From: a virus
Virus record (IMG/VR): IMGVR_UViG_3300012954_000125
Span: 1-20,145 of that record
DNA: 20,145 nt
Reading direction: 5' to 3' (one strand)
The translations under genes were made by a program, and so were the position numbers. Every line of letters starts with the position of its first letter. Position 1 is the first letter of the stretch. Below, in pieces: positions 10,301 through 17,700 of this stretch. Under the pieces are notes generated by a model. That model ran no database searches. It saw nothing but the letters and a program-made list of their open reading frames with translations, and was not told the DNA's origin.

Positions 10301-10999
10301 TGGTACTGGATTTTCTTCTTGTATAACATTAAACTCTTCATCAATTCCTGTAGATACCATTTCAAATTGTGTAGGTAATCCGTTCACTGACTTTGTAAAG
10401 CCAAATACAGGAACATCTGTACCACCACTATTAAATCTATACTGCTGTGTAAGTACACCGTTTATAATTTTTGATTTAGCAGGTTTGCCTACAGTTCCGT
10501 TTTGAGGTAATGATGCATTAAGCACACGTCTAAATTGTTCTGCCCAATTAGCATTACTAGGATCGTTCCAAATAATAGTTTGTCCTGTAAGGTTGTTTCC
10601 ATTACTGTCTACTATAGACTCAGTAGTGCTTACACTTTCAAATTTAATAAGTCCGTTTGCCGCTTGGTTACGTCTAGGATTATATGATAGCATACGTGCT
10701 AGACGTAGCACTGACTCTCTTCGTTCAGCTAGTTCTAAGAAATTTTCTCTTGCATTTAGGTCAACTCTGTAACTGATATTTTGCCCTAAAAAGGCAATCA
10801 TATCAATTAGTGCAAGATATTCTGATGTATCAACATAATCATTGAAGTCTTCTGGGTAGTTGTTTCTTAGATAGGTAATCATAGCCCGTCTAAGTGTGTC
10901 AAAGTCATAACTACGGAACTCAGCGTTACGATAACTTTGGTATACTTTTTGCCAATCTTCTGCTAAAAGCAGTCTATTTTGTCTGTCTGTTGATGACAT
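7349..10999 (-). CDS. 6: Baseplate wedge protein gp6 (baseplate J-like family), extended
   Basis: This is a T4 gp6-type baseplate wedge protein, part of the inner ring that links hub and wedges and starts the sheath conformational switch. The N-terminal 110 residues carry the family signature: FRSYDFDTLRRAMITYLRNNYPEDFNDY, then DTSEYLALIDMIAFLGQNISYRVDLNARENFLELAERRESVLRLARMLSY. A second conserved-looking part lies at about 920-1130 (NWDFGETFHFTELATYVMNEVAPDVVNILLVP). At 1216 residues it is nearly twice T4 gp6 (660); the extra length is central insertions plus a C-terminal low-complexity tail (Thr-rich about 1136-1160, Gly/Ser-rich to the end, finishing GYGY). The ATG at 10999 has AAGGA at 11006-11010 with a 6-nt spacer. 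It lies 63 bp after gp25, with a candidate late promoter in the gap, and overlaps the next gene by one base. The family assignment is firm; the function of the tail is unknown. Confidence 0.93.
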   Translation of the reverse strand: MSSTDRQNRLLLAEDWQKVYQSYRNAEFRSYDFDTLRRAMITYLRNNYPEDFNDYVDTSEYLALIDMIAFLGQNISYRVDLNARENFLELAERRESVLRLARMLSYNPRRNQAANGLIKFESVSTTESIVDSNGNNLTGQTIIWNDPSNANWAEQFRRVLNASLPQNGTVGKPAKSKIINGVLTQQYRFNSGGTDVPVFGFTKSVNGLPTQFEMVSTGIDEEFNVIQEENPVPGTSLAFLYREDGRGSGSSNTGYFLHFRQGQLKSNVFNVNSPSSNQKIAVEAQNINDSDVWLYSLDQNGVADRIWTKVSSLEGNNAIYNSLNKRIRDFYVVQTRANDEISLVFADGTFGNLPAGTFRVYYRTSANRIMSINPNELTGITFTLPYTSKAGTTETLTIGVELKTPVTNATTSESTANIRTNAPQTYYTQNRMITGEDYNIVPLTSNQEIIKVKSTNRTTSGISRYFDLKDATGKYSSTNLYGSDGVLYREPYESKTSFSFSTQTDIEGAIENTVLPIIQSRAISNFYFGNYAKIIVSDLNARWKQSSKTTNSSSGLLNNISDIPYQVGTFTGGSLKYLEAGALLKFKSPAGFYFIGEGELTSDSKAKGASDYKWVKVISVDGAGTSVDSVTGQGPIVFNEILPSNSVLEEVKPKIVKDISADVRSQIIDQVFAYKTFALRYDQVTRAWRVIINENLNTVDVFSNGKTGDVTNNQLDSSWLILFQTNGEKYTVTNRGLRYIFESDKELSFYFDGQNKIYDSQTGQLVKDKVAIMNFNTKPDSLEAFNNDVNWEIVKEFRNADGYVNSKKVEVSFFDNNEDGSVDDPDIFDNVVDPLTNSTAKYIFLKKESSDQGFSKFNYYSQGSTIKIVSTETEIGAYSQYTDGKVFYIIDNDNFKILNNSVLSVTADYKAYVGRSDLKFQYVHSADEGNRIDPSASNIIDIYLLTKSYDTNFRKYIRGETNTMPLPPSTDELFQNYGTKIALYKSISDEVIYHPVLYKPLFGIHAQDNLQATIKIVKNGGEVVNNNELKTNVINAVNRFFSLQNWDFGETFHFTELATYVMNEVAPDVVNILLVPKQATQGFGSLYEVKSENNEIFINDATVDDVEIIDSVTASRIQASGKVVTATGTTNTGIKSQALSTAGTTTTTSTGTTTTTTTTATTTSSSGSSSGGGQYSGGGGSSSGGGGSSSGGGGSSGGGGSSGGGGSSGGGGGYGY
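7352..7590 (-). repeat. Low-complexity coding tract: Thr-rich then Gly/Ser-rich tail of gp6
   Basis: The last ~75 codons of gp6 are simple sequence. First comes a run of ACN threonine codons, then repeats of serine with four glycines, using GGN codons. On the plus strand this is a GC-rich island of CCN-type triplets in otherwise AT-rich DNA. The natural protein resembles a flexible Gly4Ser-type linker. Such tracts change length readily by slippage or recombination. Confidence 0.9.
7419..7471 (-). repeat. 21-bp tandem repeat, about 2.5 copies, encoding SSSGGGG
   Basis: Two perfect 21-bp copies lie at 7419-7439 and 7440-7460, followed by 11 matching bases at 7461-7471. Each unit adds seven residues (Ser-Ser-Ser-Gly-Gly-Gly-Gly), so copy-number change would keep the gp6 frame. 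This sits inside the larger low-complexity tail. Confidence 0.9.
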
Positions 11000-11025
11000 C
11001 GATTATCCTTCTTTAAATGCTACAG

Positions 11026-11033
11026 TATTTATT
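11026..11033 (-). promoter_or_regulatory. Candidate T4-type late promoter upstream of gp6
   Basis: On the minus strand this reads AATAAATA, one mismatch from the T4 late promoter element TATAAATA recognised by gp55. It lies in the 63-bp gp25-gp6 gap, about 27 bp upstream of the gp6 ATG, which would give a short leader containing the AAGGA ribosome binding site. The window encodes a gp55 homologue, so a late promoter of this type is expected. An 8-base match in AT-rich DNA remains weak evidence alone. Confidence 0.45.
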
Positions 11034-11062
11034 ACAAATGATAATACTAGTAGTTAATTCTA

Positions 11063-11494
11063 TCACGACAACCCAATGTTTTTATCAAACTGCATTTTCA
11101 AATTTTCGCTTATATTATAGTCCAAATAAGTAAGTGTACATTCAATCTGTAATCCGCTTTCATATTCAGAAACTTGAACGCTAGATGCACGAGTTCTAGG
11201 ATCAAAATTTACAATATTAGTAACATTAGTTGTAATAGCTTCTTTGAGTCTTGTTGTAAGTGGTTCGTATAAGGCATCCCAAATTATACAACCAAATGTA
11301 GGGTCAGATAACTTTTCTCCCTGACGTATATTAAGATGATTTAATAAATTTTGCTTAATCAAAGCAATATCAAACTGTTGAAAAGAATTGTTTTCAGGAT
11401 TTACTGTGCTGAATCCCCTATATGCTTTTTGCTTGATAGGAGGCTTTTTCTCTTTTCTAGGAGTTACTTTAATTGTTTTGTATAAGTCTGCCAT
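11063..11494 (-). CDS. 25: Baseplate wedge protein gp25 (GPW/gp25 family)
   Basis: This is a T4 gp25-type protein, the small conserved wedge component at the inner baseplate that forms the trifurcation core with gp6 and gp53 and nucleates the sheath. It has 143 residues, close to the family's usual 130-odd. The core signature is visible at about residues 56-80 (LNIRQGEKLSDPTFGCIIWDALYEPLT), followed by FDPRTR at about 97-102, the expected site of the conserved acidic/Pro/Arg-type motif, and a beta-rich C-terminus. The first 30 residues are basic (RKEKKPPIKQK). The ATG at 11494 is preceded by AAAGGT at 11505-11510. It lies between the PAAR gene (18 bp before) and gp6, the gp25-gp6 adjacency common in contractile injection systems. 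Confidence 0.93.
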   Translation of the reverse strand: MADLYKTIKVTPRKEKKPPIKQKAYRGFSTVNPENNSFQQFDIALIKQNLLNHLNIRQGEKLSDPTFGCIIWDALYEPLTTRLKEAITTNVTNIVNFDPRTRASSVQVSEYESGLQIECTLTYLDYNISENLKMQFDKNIGLS

Positions 11495-11512
11495 ATTAAT
11501 ATTTACCTTTCA

Positions 11513-11809
11513 TTAAGGACCGGCGAAAACTGTTTCGCTTCCTGTTGAAACGCTTGTACAATCTGTAATAGCATCTCCGACACGGCCGCAACCCTTACCA
11601 TTTATAAAAACTTCTGTACTTCCTGTTGTAATAGGCTGTGCATGTGTACCACACGGTGCTGGTGGAACATCGTGAGTCGTGTTTTTATCGTCTTGTCGAG
11701 ATACTCCTGTTCCATTCACAAATACATCACTACTACACTCATCTCTAAAAGGAGTGGAGCAATGTGATACATCTTCGTCAACGCTATCACCTCTACATAC
11801 TGCTGGCAC
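11513..11809 (-). CDS. 5.4: PAAR-domain spike-tip protein (T4 gp5.4-like), GTG start
   Basis: A PAAR-repeat protein caps the tip of the trimeric gp5 needle and sharpens the membrane-piercing spike. I chose the GTG at 11809, giving 98 residues beginning MPAVCRGDS, the usual opening of this family. GGAG at 11817-11820 sits 7 nt before this GTG. The alternative TTG at 11815 would be one base from the GGAG, and the frame has a stop just upstream. Two halves repeat the motif: DVFVNGTGVSRQDD...H with PPAPCGTH, then EVFINGKGCGRVGDAITDC. The His and Cys residues are candidate metal ligands, as in known PAAR tips. The length matches T4 gp5.4 (97). It overlaps the preceding 67-residue gene by 17 bp. 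Confidence 0.92.
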   Translation of the reverse strand: MPAVCRGDSVDEDVSHCSTPFRDECSSDVFVNGTGVSRQDDKNTTHDVPPAPCGTHAQPITTGSTEVFINGKGCGRVGDAITDCTSVSTGSETVFAGP

Positions 11810-11996
11810 GTTCAATCTCCATTAATCTTTGTAATTTTGTATTCCATTGTTCAATTTCTTCGTGTTGTTCTTCTGTGTGAGGACCTTCAGGAACATGAGG
11901 TCTAAATTTAATAACATGATCAAACTTATTAGGTATATCTTCATAGTTATTAAATGTTTGAAGTTTTCCATCTATCATTATAACAAATTCATGCAT
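11793..11996 (-). CDS. Small hypothetical protein between gp5 and the PAAR gene
   Basis: This 67-residue protein begins MHEFVIMIDGKLQTFNNYEDIP and has no family I recognise. The first half looks beta-rich. The second half (HTEEQHEEIEQWNTKLQRLMEIERA) is a charged, probably helical segment, possibly a short coiled coil. Its ATG overlaps the gp5 stop as TAATG, with AAGG about 7 nt upstream, and its 3' end overlaps the PAAR gene. The tight coupling on both sides and the codon use resembling its neighbours argue that it is a real gene. By position it could help assemble or cap the spike, but this is inference only. T4 also carries small genes between 5 and 5.4. Confidence 0.75.
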   Translation of the reverse strand: MHEFVIMIDGKLQTFNNYEDIPNKFDHVIKFRPHVPEGPHTEEQHEEIEQWNTKLQRLMEIERASSM

Positions 11997-14743
11997 TACT
12001 GTACCTTTGTCACTCCATTGCCGTTATCAATAGCTTGTGGTGGTGTTACATCAGCTAATGGTGTTAGATCACCATTTTTAATTTGTTGCCAAAAACCTCT
12101 ACCGGACTTAGTTCTTTCTATTGTTTTACTACCGCTTGGATCTGCGTATCCTATAGCATTTCTAAATTGTTTTCCTAAAGATGTAAAGTTAGTATCAGTC
12201 CAAGTTATAAAACCTGCCTTAGGCCCTTTGGTCAAATAAGCTACTGCGAGTTTACAAGCAATTTTTGGATCATTTGCTAGTTCTGGATTTTTGTAAATAT
12301 CTACTCCAGCGAATCCGCCGTACAATTTGTAATTGTCTGTGCCGGTTAATTGGATTAGTCCACGTCCTCTATATCTCCAGCCGTCACCTGTTTCTGGTCC
12401 GCCATTACCCATTCTGCTACCATACACAACACTTCCTATTTCTACAGGCTTTCTATGCAACTGTTCTGATAATGCACGGCCGCCAGGCTTTCTAAACATT
12501 TTAAATGTAGCTCTTAAACCTTTTGCACTGTAATTTAAATTCTCGCTTCGAGGTTCAAAACGACTTTCAGCTTGTATTTGTGCTACAGCCATACCTAAGG
12601 CTTCACCTGCTCCACCTTCTGCTCCGCTTTTTAATGCTTCAACAGGATCAAGTCCTAGTCCTTTTATAAGTTCGCTTAAGAAAAATCTTTTAGACTCTGT
12701 TCTTGATATTGGCTCTGCTGGCTGTGTTCCAACTTTTCCATCATCGTTGCTTTTGAATACTTTGTCTATATCAACAACTTTTGGATCTGAGTCTCCTGCT
12801 CTAAACACACCAGAGGTGCTGTTACGTTCAGGCATATCTGATTCTTTTTCCAATGTTGGTGATGATTGTCTTAAGGAAGGAGATGATTGAATAATACTTT
12901 CTGTAACTCCCGGAGTATGTCCTGATGGATTATAATTTTCGTGTCCAGCCCAAGGTTCGTGTAACGGAACACGTCTTGGAGTGGCCGCTTCTGCGGCTTC
13001 GCCTGCTCTTGTTGCGTCTGCTGTAACTCTTAATGGGTTGCCGTCAGCATCATTAATAATTTGATTGTCTTTATCACGTACTTCATCTGCATCGTCAAGA
13101 GAATTACCTGTTGCTGGTTTAGTAAACGTATCGCCTATTACGTCTGCTGTATCTGCAGATGTTGCTGGTATTGTACTATTCATATGAATATGGTTACCTG
13201 CTGTTTCAAGATGATTGATTCCTGATTTTATTTCTGTGTTTCCAGTGCTTGCATCAAATTTGTTGTTAAGAAAACTTTTAATTTGTGTGCTTTGATAACT
13301 GGTCAATTTGTTTTCGCCAAGTGTATTCAAGTTATATGCACCATTTATTGTTTGTCTATAATCACCTACTACTTTACTGTGGAAGTTTGCGTTTATAGCA
13401 ATGTGTCCATCTTTACTAACTTGTAAATTATAATCTCCGGATATCGTTGATCTTTGTGTTCCAGCAATTTGCACATCTTCGTCCTCGCCGATTGCTTTTT
13501 GTCTAGCGCCACTTACTCTTAGATCTTGGTTAACTCCAACATTTTTAGTATCATTGTTTGATATAATAACGTCATTGTTGTTACCCACTTGTACTTTTTT
13601 ATCTCTACCTGTCGTTAAGTTAAAGTCTCTTCCTGATCTTATGTTTATATCTCTGTCTGCTGTAATATTGAGATCTGTTTCAGTTCTTATATTAATACTA
13701 TCACTAGCATATACATCTATTTTGCCGTTACCTGTAAGTTCAATCCAAGCACTACCTTGTGCGTTACCTATATAAATTAAATCTTCAGTATTATGTAATA
13801 ATATCTGATGACCTGTTCTAGTTTTAAGTTTGATATGTTCATTAAATGGTAGTGTTACATCTGCCTTAGAAACATTTCTCGGAGTAGTTTCAATGTCATA
13901 ATATACTGCACCTACTTGAGTAGCTGGTGCTTCTCTTAACAATGTAGGATCTCCGTCATCCATAGTAAATGCTGAGCCACCTAGTCTGCTTCTGTATATG
14001 TCTTTTTCTTGACCAAATTCTCCATATTTTCCTTTTGGCTTTCCTGGACGTTTATCTAAAGGTCCTGGTGTATTCCAACCATACACTGTGTTAGGTATAT
14101 CTCGTCTAGATGATGTAGATGTTAGTCCTCTCACAATATCTTCTTGTAATCCTTGTGTTGCTAATACTCTAGACATCATAGGATTATGTGGACGTGGAAA
14201 TCTATCTGGATTATTACTTTTTTTCGAATCTCTTAATTTTTTATTGAACTCACCTACAGGCAAAGGCAGATTTTTTAAATCATCTGGCAAAGTATTTTGT
14301 ATTATATTGTCTCCTTTGTCAGAGGGGTATCCGCCAGGAACCATAAAGTTCATGTATTCGTCTTGTATACAACCTATCCAATAGCCTTGGTTTGGTAATC
14401 CTTCTGCAAATATAACAAGTACCTTTGTACCCGGATCAGGTGGCACTGCCCAAAAACCATAACTCTGTTGACTTGAATAGTAATCATTATTTTTTTGATT
14501 ACTTTCTACATTTGTTACTCCATAAAAAGGCATACAATATCTTACAGTAAATAATTGTCCGTCAGCTTTGTTATCATTTCCTGATATTGCATCAGTAAGT
14601 AATTGAACTTTTAATGCTCCTTGCCTTTTGGTATCTAAATGACTTATTACTTTTGCAATATACGGACCTGGCGACATACGTCCACCGCCAGCACCTGCTG
14701 ACCGTTTTGTTTGTCCACCTGCTTTTAATTGTTTATCGTCCAT
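11996..14743 (-). CDS. 5: Baseplate spike protein gp5 with C-terminal GH19 lysozyme/chitinase-like domain
   Basis: This is the trimeric central spike of the tail with a peptidoglycan-degrading domain. Residues ~26-140 form the gp5 OB-fold (GFWAVPPDPGTKVLVIFAEG...GYWIGCIQDEYMNFMVPGG). Residues ~348-475 hold about sixteen octapeptide-like repeats (INIRTETDLNITADRDINIRSG...), the hallmark of the gp5 triple-stranded beta-helix. A Ser/Pro/Asp-rich linker (~530-685) precedes a GH19-type domain (~685-890): AQIQAESRFEP with Glu726 as candidate catalytic residue, ENLNYSAKGL, then MGNGGPETGDGWRYRGRGLIQLTG with Glu784 as the likely second acid. T4 gp5 instead has a GH24-type lysozyme inserted between OB-fold and helix, which explains part of the length difference (915 versus 575). 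The ATG at 14743 directly follows the hub stop (TAAATG). Confidence 0.93.
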   Translation of the reverse strand: MDDKQLKAGGQTKRSAGAGGGRMSPGPYIAKVISHLDTKRQGALKVQLLTDAISGNDNKADGQLFTVRYCMPFYGVTNVESNQKNNDYYSSQQSYGFWAVPPDPGTKVLVIFAEGLPNQGYWIGCIQDEYMNFMVPGGYPSDKGDNIIQNTLPDDLKNLPLPVGEFNKKLRDSKKSNNPDRFPRPHNPMMSRVLATQGLQEDIVRGLTSTSSRRDIPNTVYGWNTPGPLDKRPGKPKGKYGEFGQEKDIYRSRLGGSAFTMDDGDPTLLREAPATQVGAVYYDIETTPRNVSKADVTLPFNEHIKLKTRTGHQILLHNTEDLIYIGNAQGSAWIELTGNGKIDVYASDSINIRTETDLNITADRDINIRSGRDFNLTTGRDKKVQVGNNNDVIISNNDTKNVGVNQDLRVSGARQKAIGEDEDVQIAGTQRSTISGDYNLQVSKDGHIAINANFHSKVVGDYRQTINGAYNLNTLGENKLTSYQSTQIKSFLNNKFDASTGNTEIKSGINHLETAGNHIHMNSTIPATSADTADVIGDTFTKPATGNSLDDADEVRDKDNQIINDADGNPLRVTADATRAGEAAEAATPRRVPLHEPWAGHENYNPSGHTPGVTESIIQSSPSLRQSSPTLEKESDMPERNSTSGVFRAGDSDPKVVDIDKVFKSNDDGKVGTQPAEPISRTESKRFFLSELIKGLGLDPVEALKSGAEGGAGEALGMAVAQIQAESRFEPRSENLNYSAKGLRATFKMFRKPGGRALSEQLHRKPVEIGSVVYGSRMGNGGPETGDGWRYRGRGLIQLTGTDNYKLYGGFAGVDIYKNPELANDPKIACKLAVAYLTKGPKAGFITWTDTNFTSLGKQFRNAIGYADPSGSKTIERTKSGRGFWQQIKNGDLTPLADVTPPQAIDNGNGVTKVQ

Positions 14744-17700
14744 TTACTTTCCTATTCCGTATGGTACCCAAAGTCCTCTTTCATCTACGTAACCTGTACT
14801 TGTAGCAGTTGAGCTACTAGATTTTGAGCTCGATGAGCTTGATGAACTTCCTGTTGTTGCAGTGCCGCCTGGATTTCCTCCGTCCCTGACTGATTCAGAT
14901 GGTGGCGGAGCTCCTTGGTTTGCTATTCGTAAAATTCTATCTTCGTACACTACTGGTTTAGATCCTTTATCTTCTGCGGCTTTAATATTTGCTTGAAGTT
15001 TTGCAAGGTATTCTGTATCTGATGCTTTTCCTCCTGTCAATCCGCTTAATTCATTTGTGTAAACTACGCCATCTTTTTTGGCAATCATATATCTATATTC
15101 ATCGGAATCTTTACTGTACAATGCTTCAACTGCGGCCGCTTGTTTGACCCATTCTTTTGATGGCTCAAATTTCTTAGCAGTATTATCTTCACCCTCATCT
15201 TTTTTATCATAATTTGTGCGTTTTACTAATTGTAAATCTTGTGTAAACATATTGCCTTCAAACCTATTTGCAACACTAATAACTCTGTAGAGTCCGCTAA
15301 AATTACTAACTCCTATAATTCTTCCGTCCATGAGATAATTGCCTGCGGCTGGATTTACATCTATAGGTGTTGTAAATTGTAACATAATGTCTACATCACT
15401 CGTCTGATGATCAATTGAACCGTCTGCATTTATATTAATGTATGATGTTCGTTCAGCATTATAATTACCTGTGCCACTATCCGCAATATAATAAGGATCG
15501 CCTAATATTTTTAAATTTAAACTTATCATATCAGCTTCACTGTTAACTATTGCATCATTAAAAGATCTTGCTACTTGTATTCTTGCGTTCTCAGCTATTG
15601 CTCCTGCAGACAAAGGTGTAACATCACTACTAAGCTGTGTTGCTAATGTTTTTGCATCAGCCAACATAGTTGTATCTGTTCCTTTATTGCCTCCTACTCC
15701 TACTTCAAAATTAGGATCACTATCTCCTCTTTCTGAAGCACTATTACTTGCTTTATTGTTACCTCTATCAGGAGTAATAGATGCATAAAAAGTATTGTCT
15801 AATCTTATTTCAAAGTCAAGTATATCTTTGTTTAAACCTGTGTACATATAATTGTATGCTTTAGGTGCTTGTTTGATTAATTCGTTATAACCTTTAGGTG
15901 CTTCATTAGGAAGCTGAAACTCTGAAATATGGGCTTTACGCGGATGAACGTTGTAAACATATATTCTTGGCATCCTGCCAATTTTCTTTTCTGCTTCTTC
16001 ATCTTGTACAATAAATAGTTCTGCATTTATAGCAAACCAATTTAAATTTCCAAACTCATCTGGTTCTTGTGATAATAATGATTGACCGTATGAACTTATT
16101 AATACTAGTTCTTCAATTATTCTTTGTATCTTTGTTCCTGCTCTAAATTGTATAGTCCGTTTATTTGGATCAATTCCTGTAGATCCTCTTTGAAAATTAT
16201 TCGATGTTTCATTGTAGACGAAACTTGTTTGAGCAAAAGGACTATCCCCGCCACCTAATGGTTCTTCAGGATCTACTTTAGACATACCAATAGGATTAAC
16301 TCCTGAAAGGCCACCTGGATTTCCTCCGTCCCTGATTGATTCTTTATTTGAAATAACTTTCTTAATTGCTTCACTTAAATTACTACGCTTTACACTGTAA
16401 CCTAGTCTGCCATCAATAAATTCTTTCTTTGAATGTTCATCTCCCATGTATACATTTCGATTTGGGGGACCACCTGCATATACTCTAGTAAAAGTTGCAT
16501 CCTTTTGTCCTACTGTAGATATTGCATCGTCGTAGTTAATATCTTTTAGTGTCCAATCTCCTGTGGTTGCGGCTTGTTCACCTTTGCTGTCTGACTTGTA
16601 TAATTCAGCTTTTTTAGCACTCGATAACTCGGTTGGAAAGGCAATAATATATTCATCTATTTCATGCTTAACTTTATCATTAGCTTGTGCTTTCAAATAA
16701 TGTGTGTTAAGATGAGTAGCAACACTATCAAAACCGCTTTGACATATTTCCTCTAAAGTGTTTCCTGATACCGACAAATCAGTTGGTATTGATTGAGTAG
16801 TGTCATTAAACGCTTCATCATTAAATGCACTACATAAAAAGTTATATCTAGAACCTTCTGTGTCTACTTCAAAGTCTACTGTAACAATTTTTAATGGCAA
16901 TAATTTTTGTGCAAAAGGTGCTGTCGGCTTCTGACTTTCCATGTCCTTCCAACCAACAAACATTATATGCAATAACCAAGGTGCTTCAGAATAATTTTTA
17001 TATCCTGCATTCATAGCACATAATTGCATTGTTTGAAATAATTGACCCATACTATAAGGTTCTCTAATTTCAAACTTTATTTGAAAGAAATTTGTCTGTC
17101 TACTTTTTTTGTTTGGAGCAATATAAGTATCGATTTCTACATTATCAATAAAGTATTGTGTATCTACATTATAATCTTGCTCTGCTCCTGTTCTTGGTTT
17201 CTTATTTGATTTTAATCCTGCACCTGATCTAAAAACCATTTGTCCGCCTCTAATTCCGGTTTTCCTATAAGTTTCGTCAGGATAATTTAATTCTTGTGGA
17301 CTAATACAACCAAATGAAAATATATTGTTGTAAGTTGCAAACTGTTCTAAAACATTTGCTAAAGGTAAAGGAGTATTTCCTCTTTCTCTTTTTGGTTCAA
17401 TTGTTTGTACATAGTCTTCATTGTTTGCATCGCCTACTGTAGCTGTATCTTGTGTGTTGCTAGATCTAAAATAATTGTTTGTACCTTGTGTGCTACTTCC
17501 GGTAGGTATTCCTGTTATGTTTCCGCTACTATCTAAGTAAGAAGAAAAGAATGGAGGCACTTCACCTTTTTCTGCGGCCGCTCCTTGTTCTTCGTAAAAA
17601 TCAGCTAATCCGTTCATCCCAAAGGCACGCATAAACTTTTTGGCTTCTTCAGGATCTCCTTCATTTTTTGGTTTAGTTTGATTAAATTTACTTGCTACGT

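Noticed and set aside
13200-13720. Repetitive-looking segment in gp5
   Set aside because: As a DNA repeat it is degenerate; it is explained by the octapeptide periodicity of the beta-helix.
11847-14805. Several plus-strand frames of 63-130 codons (such as 11847-12239, 13554-13775, 14088-14384)
   Set aside because: They are antisense to gp5 and neighbours; their hydrophobic look is the expected complement of the coding strand.
15120-17590. Two GCGGCCGC palindromes (near 15132 and 17575) in AT-rich DNA
   Set aside because: Both encode alanine runs in the hub protein and have no shared flanks, so they look like coding coincidence rather than a site.
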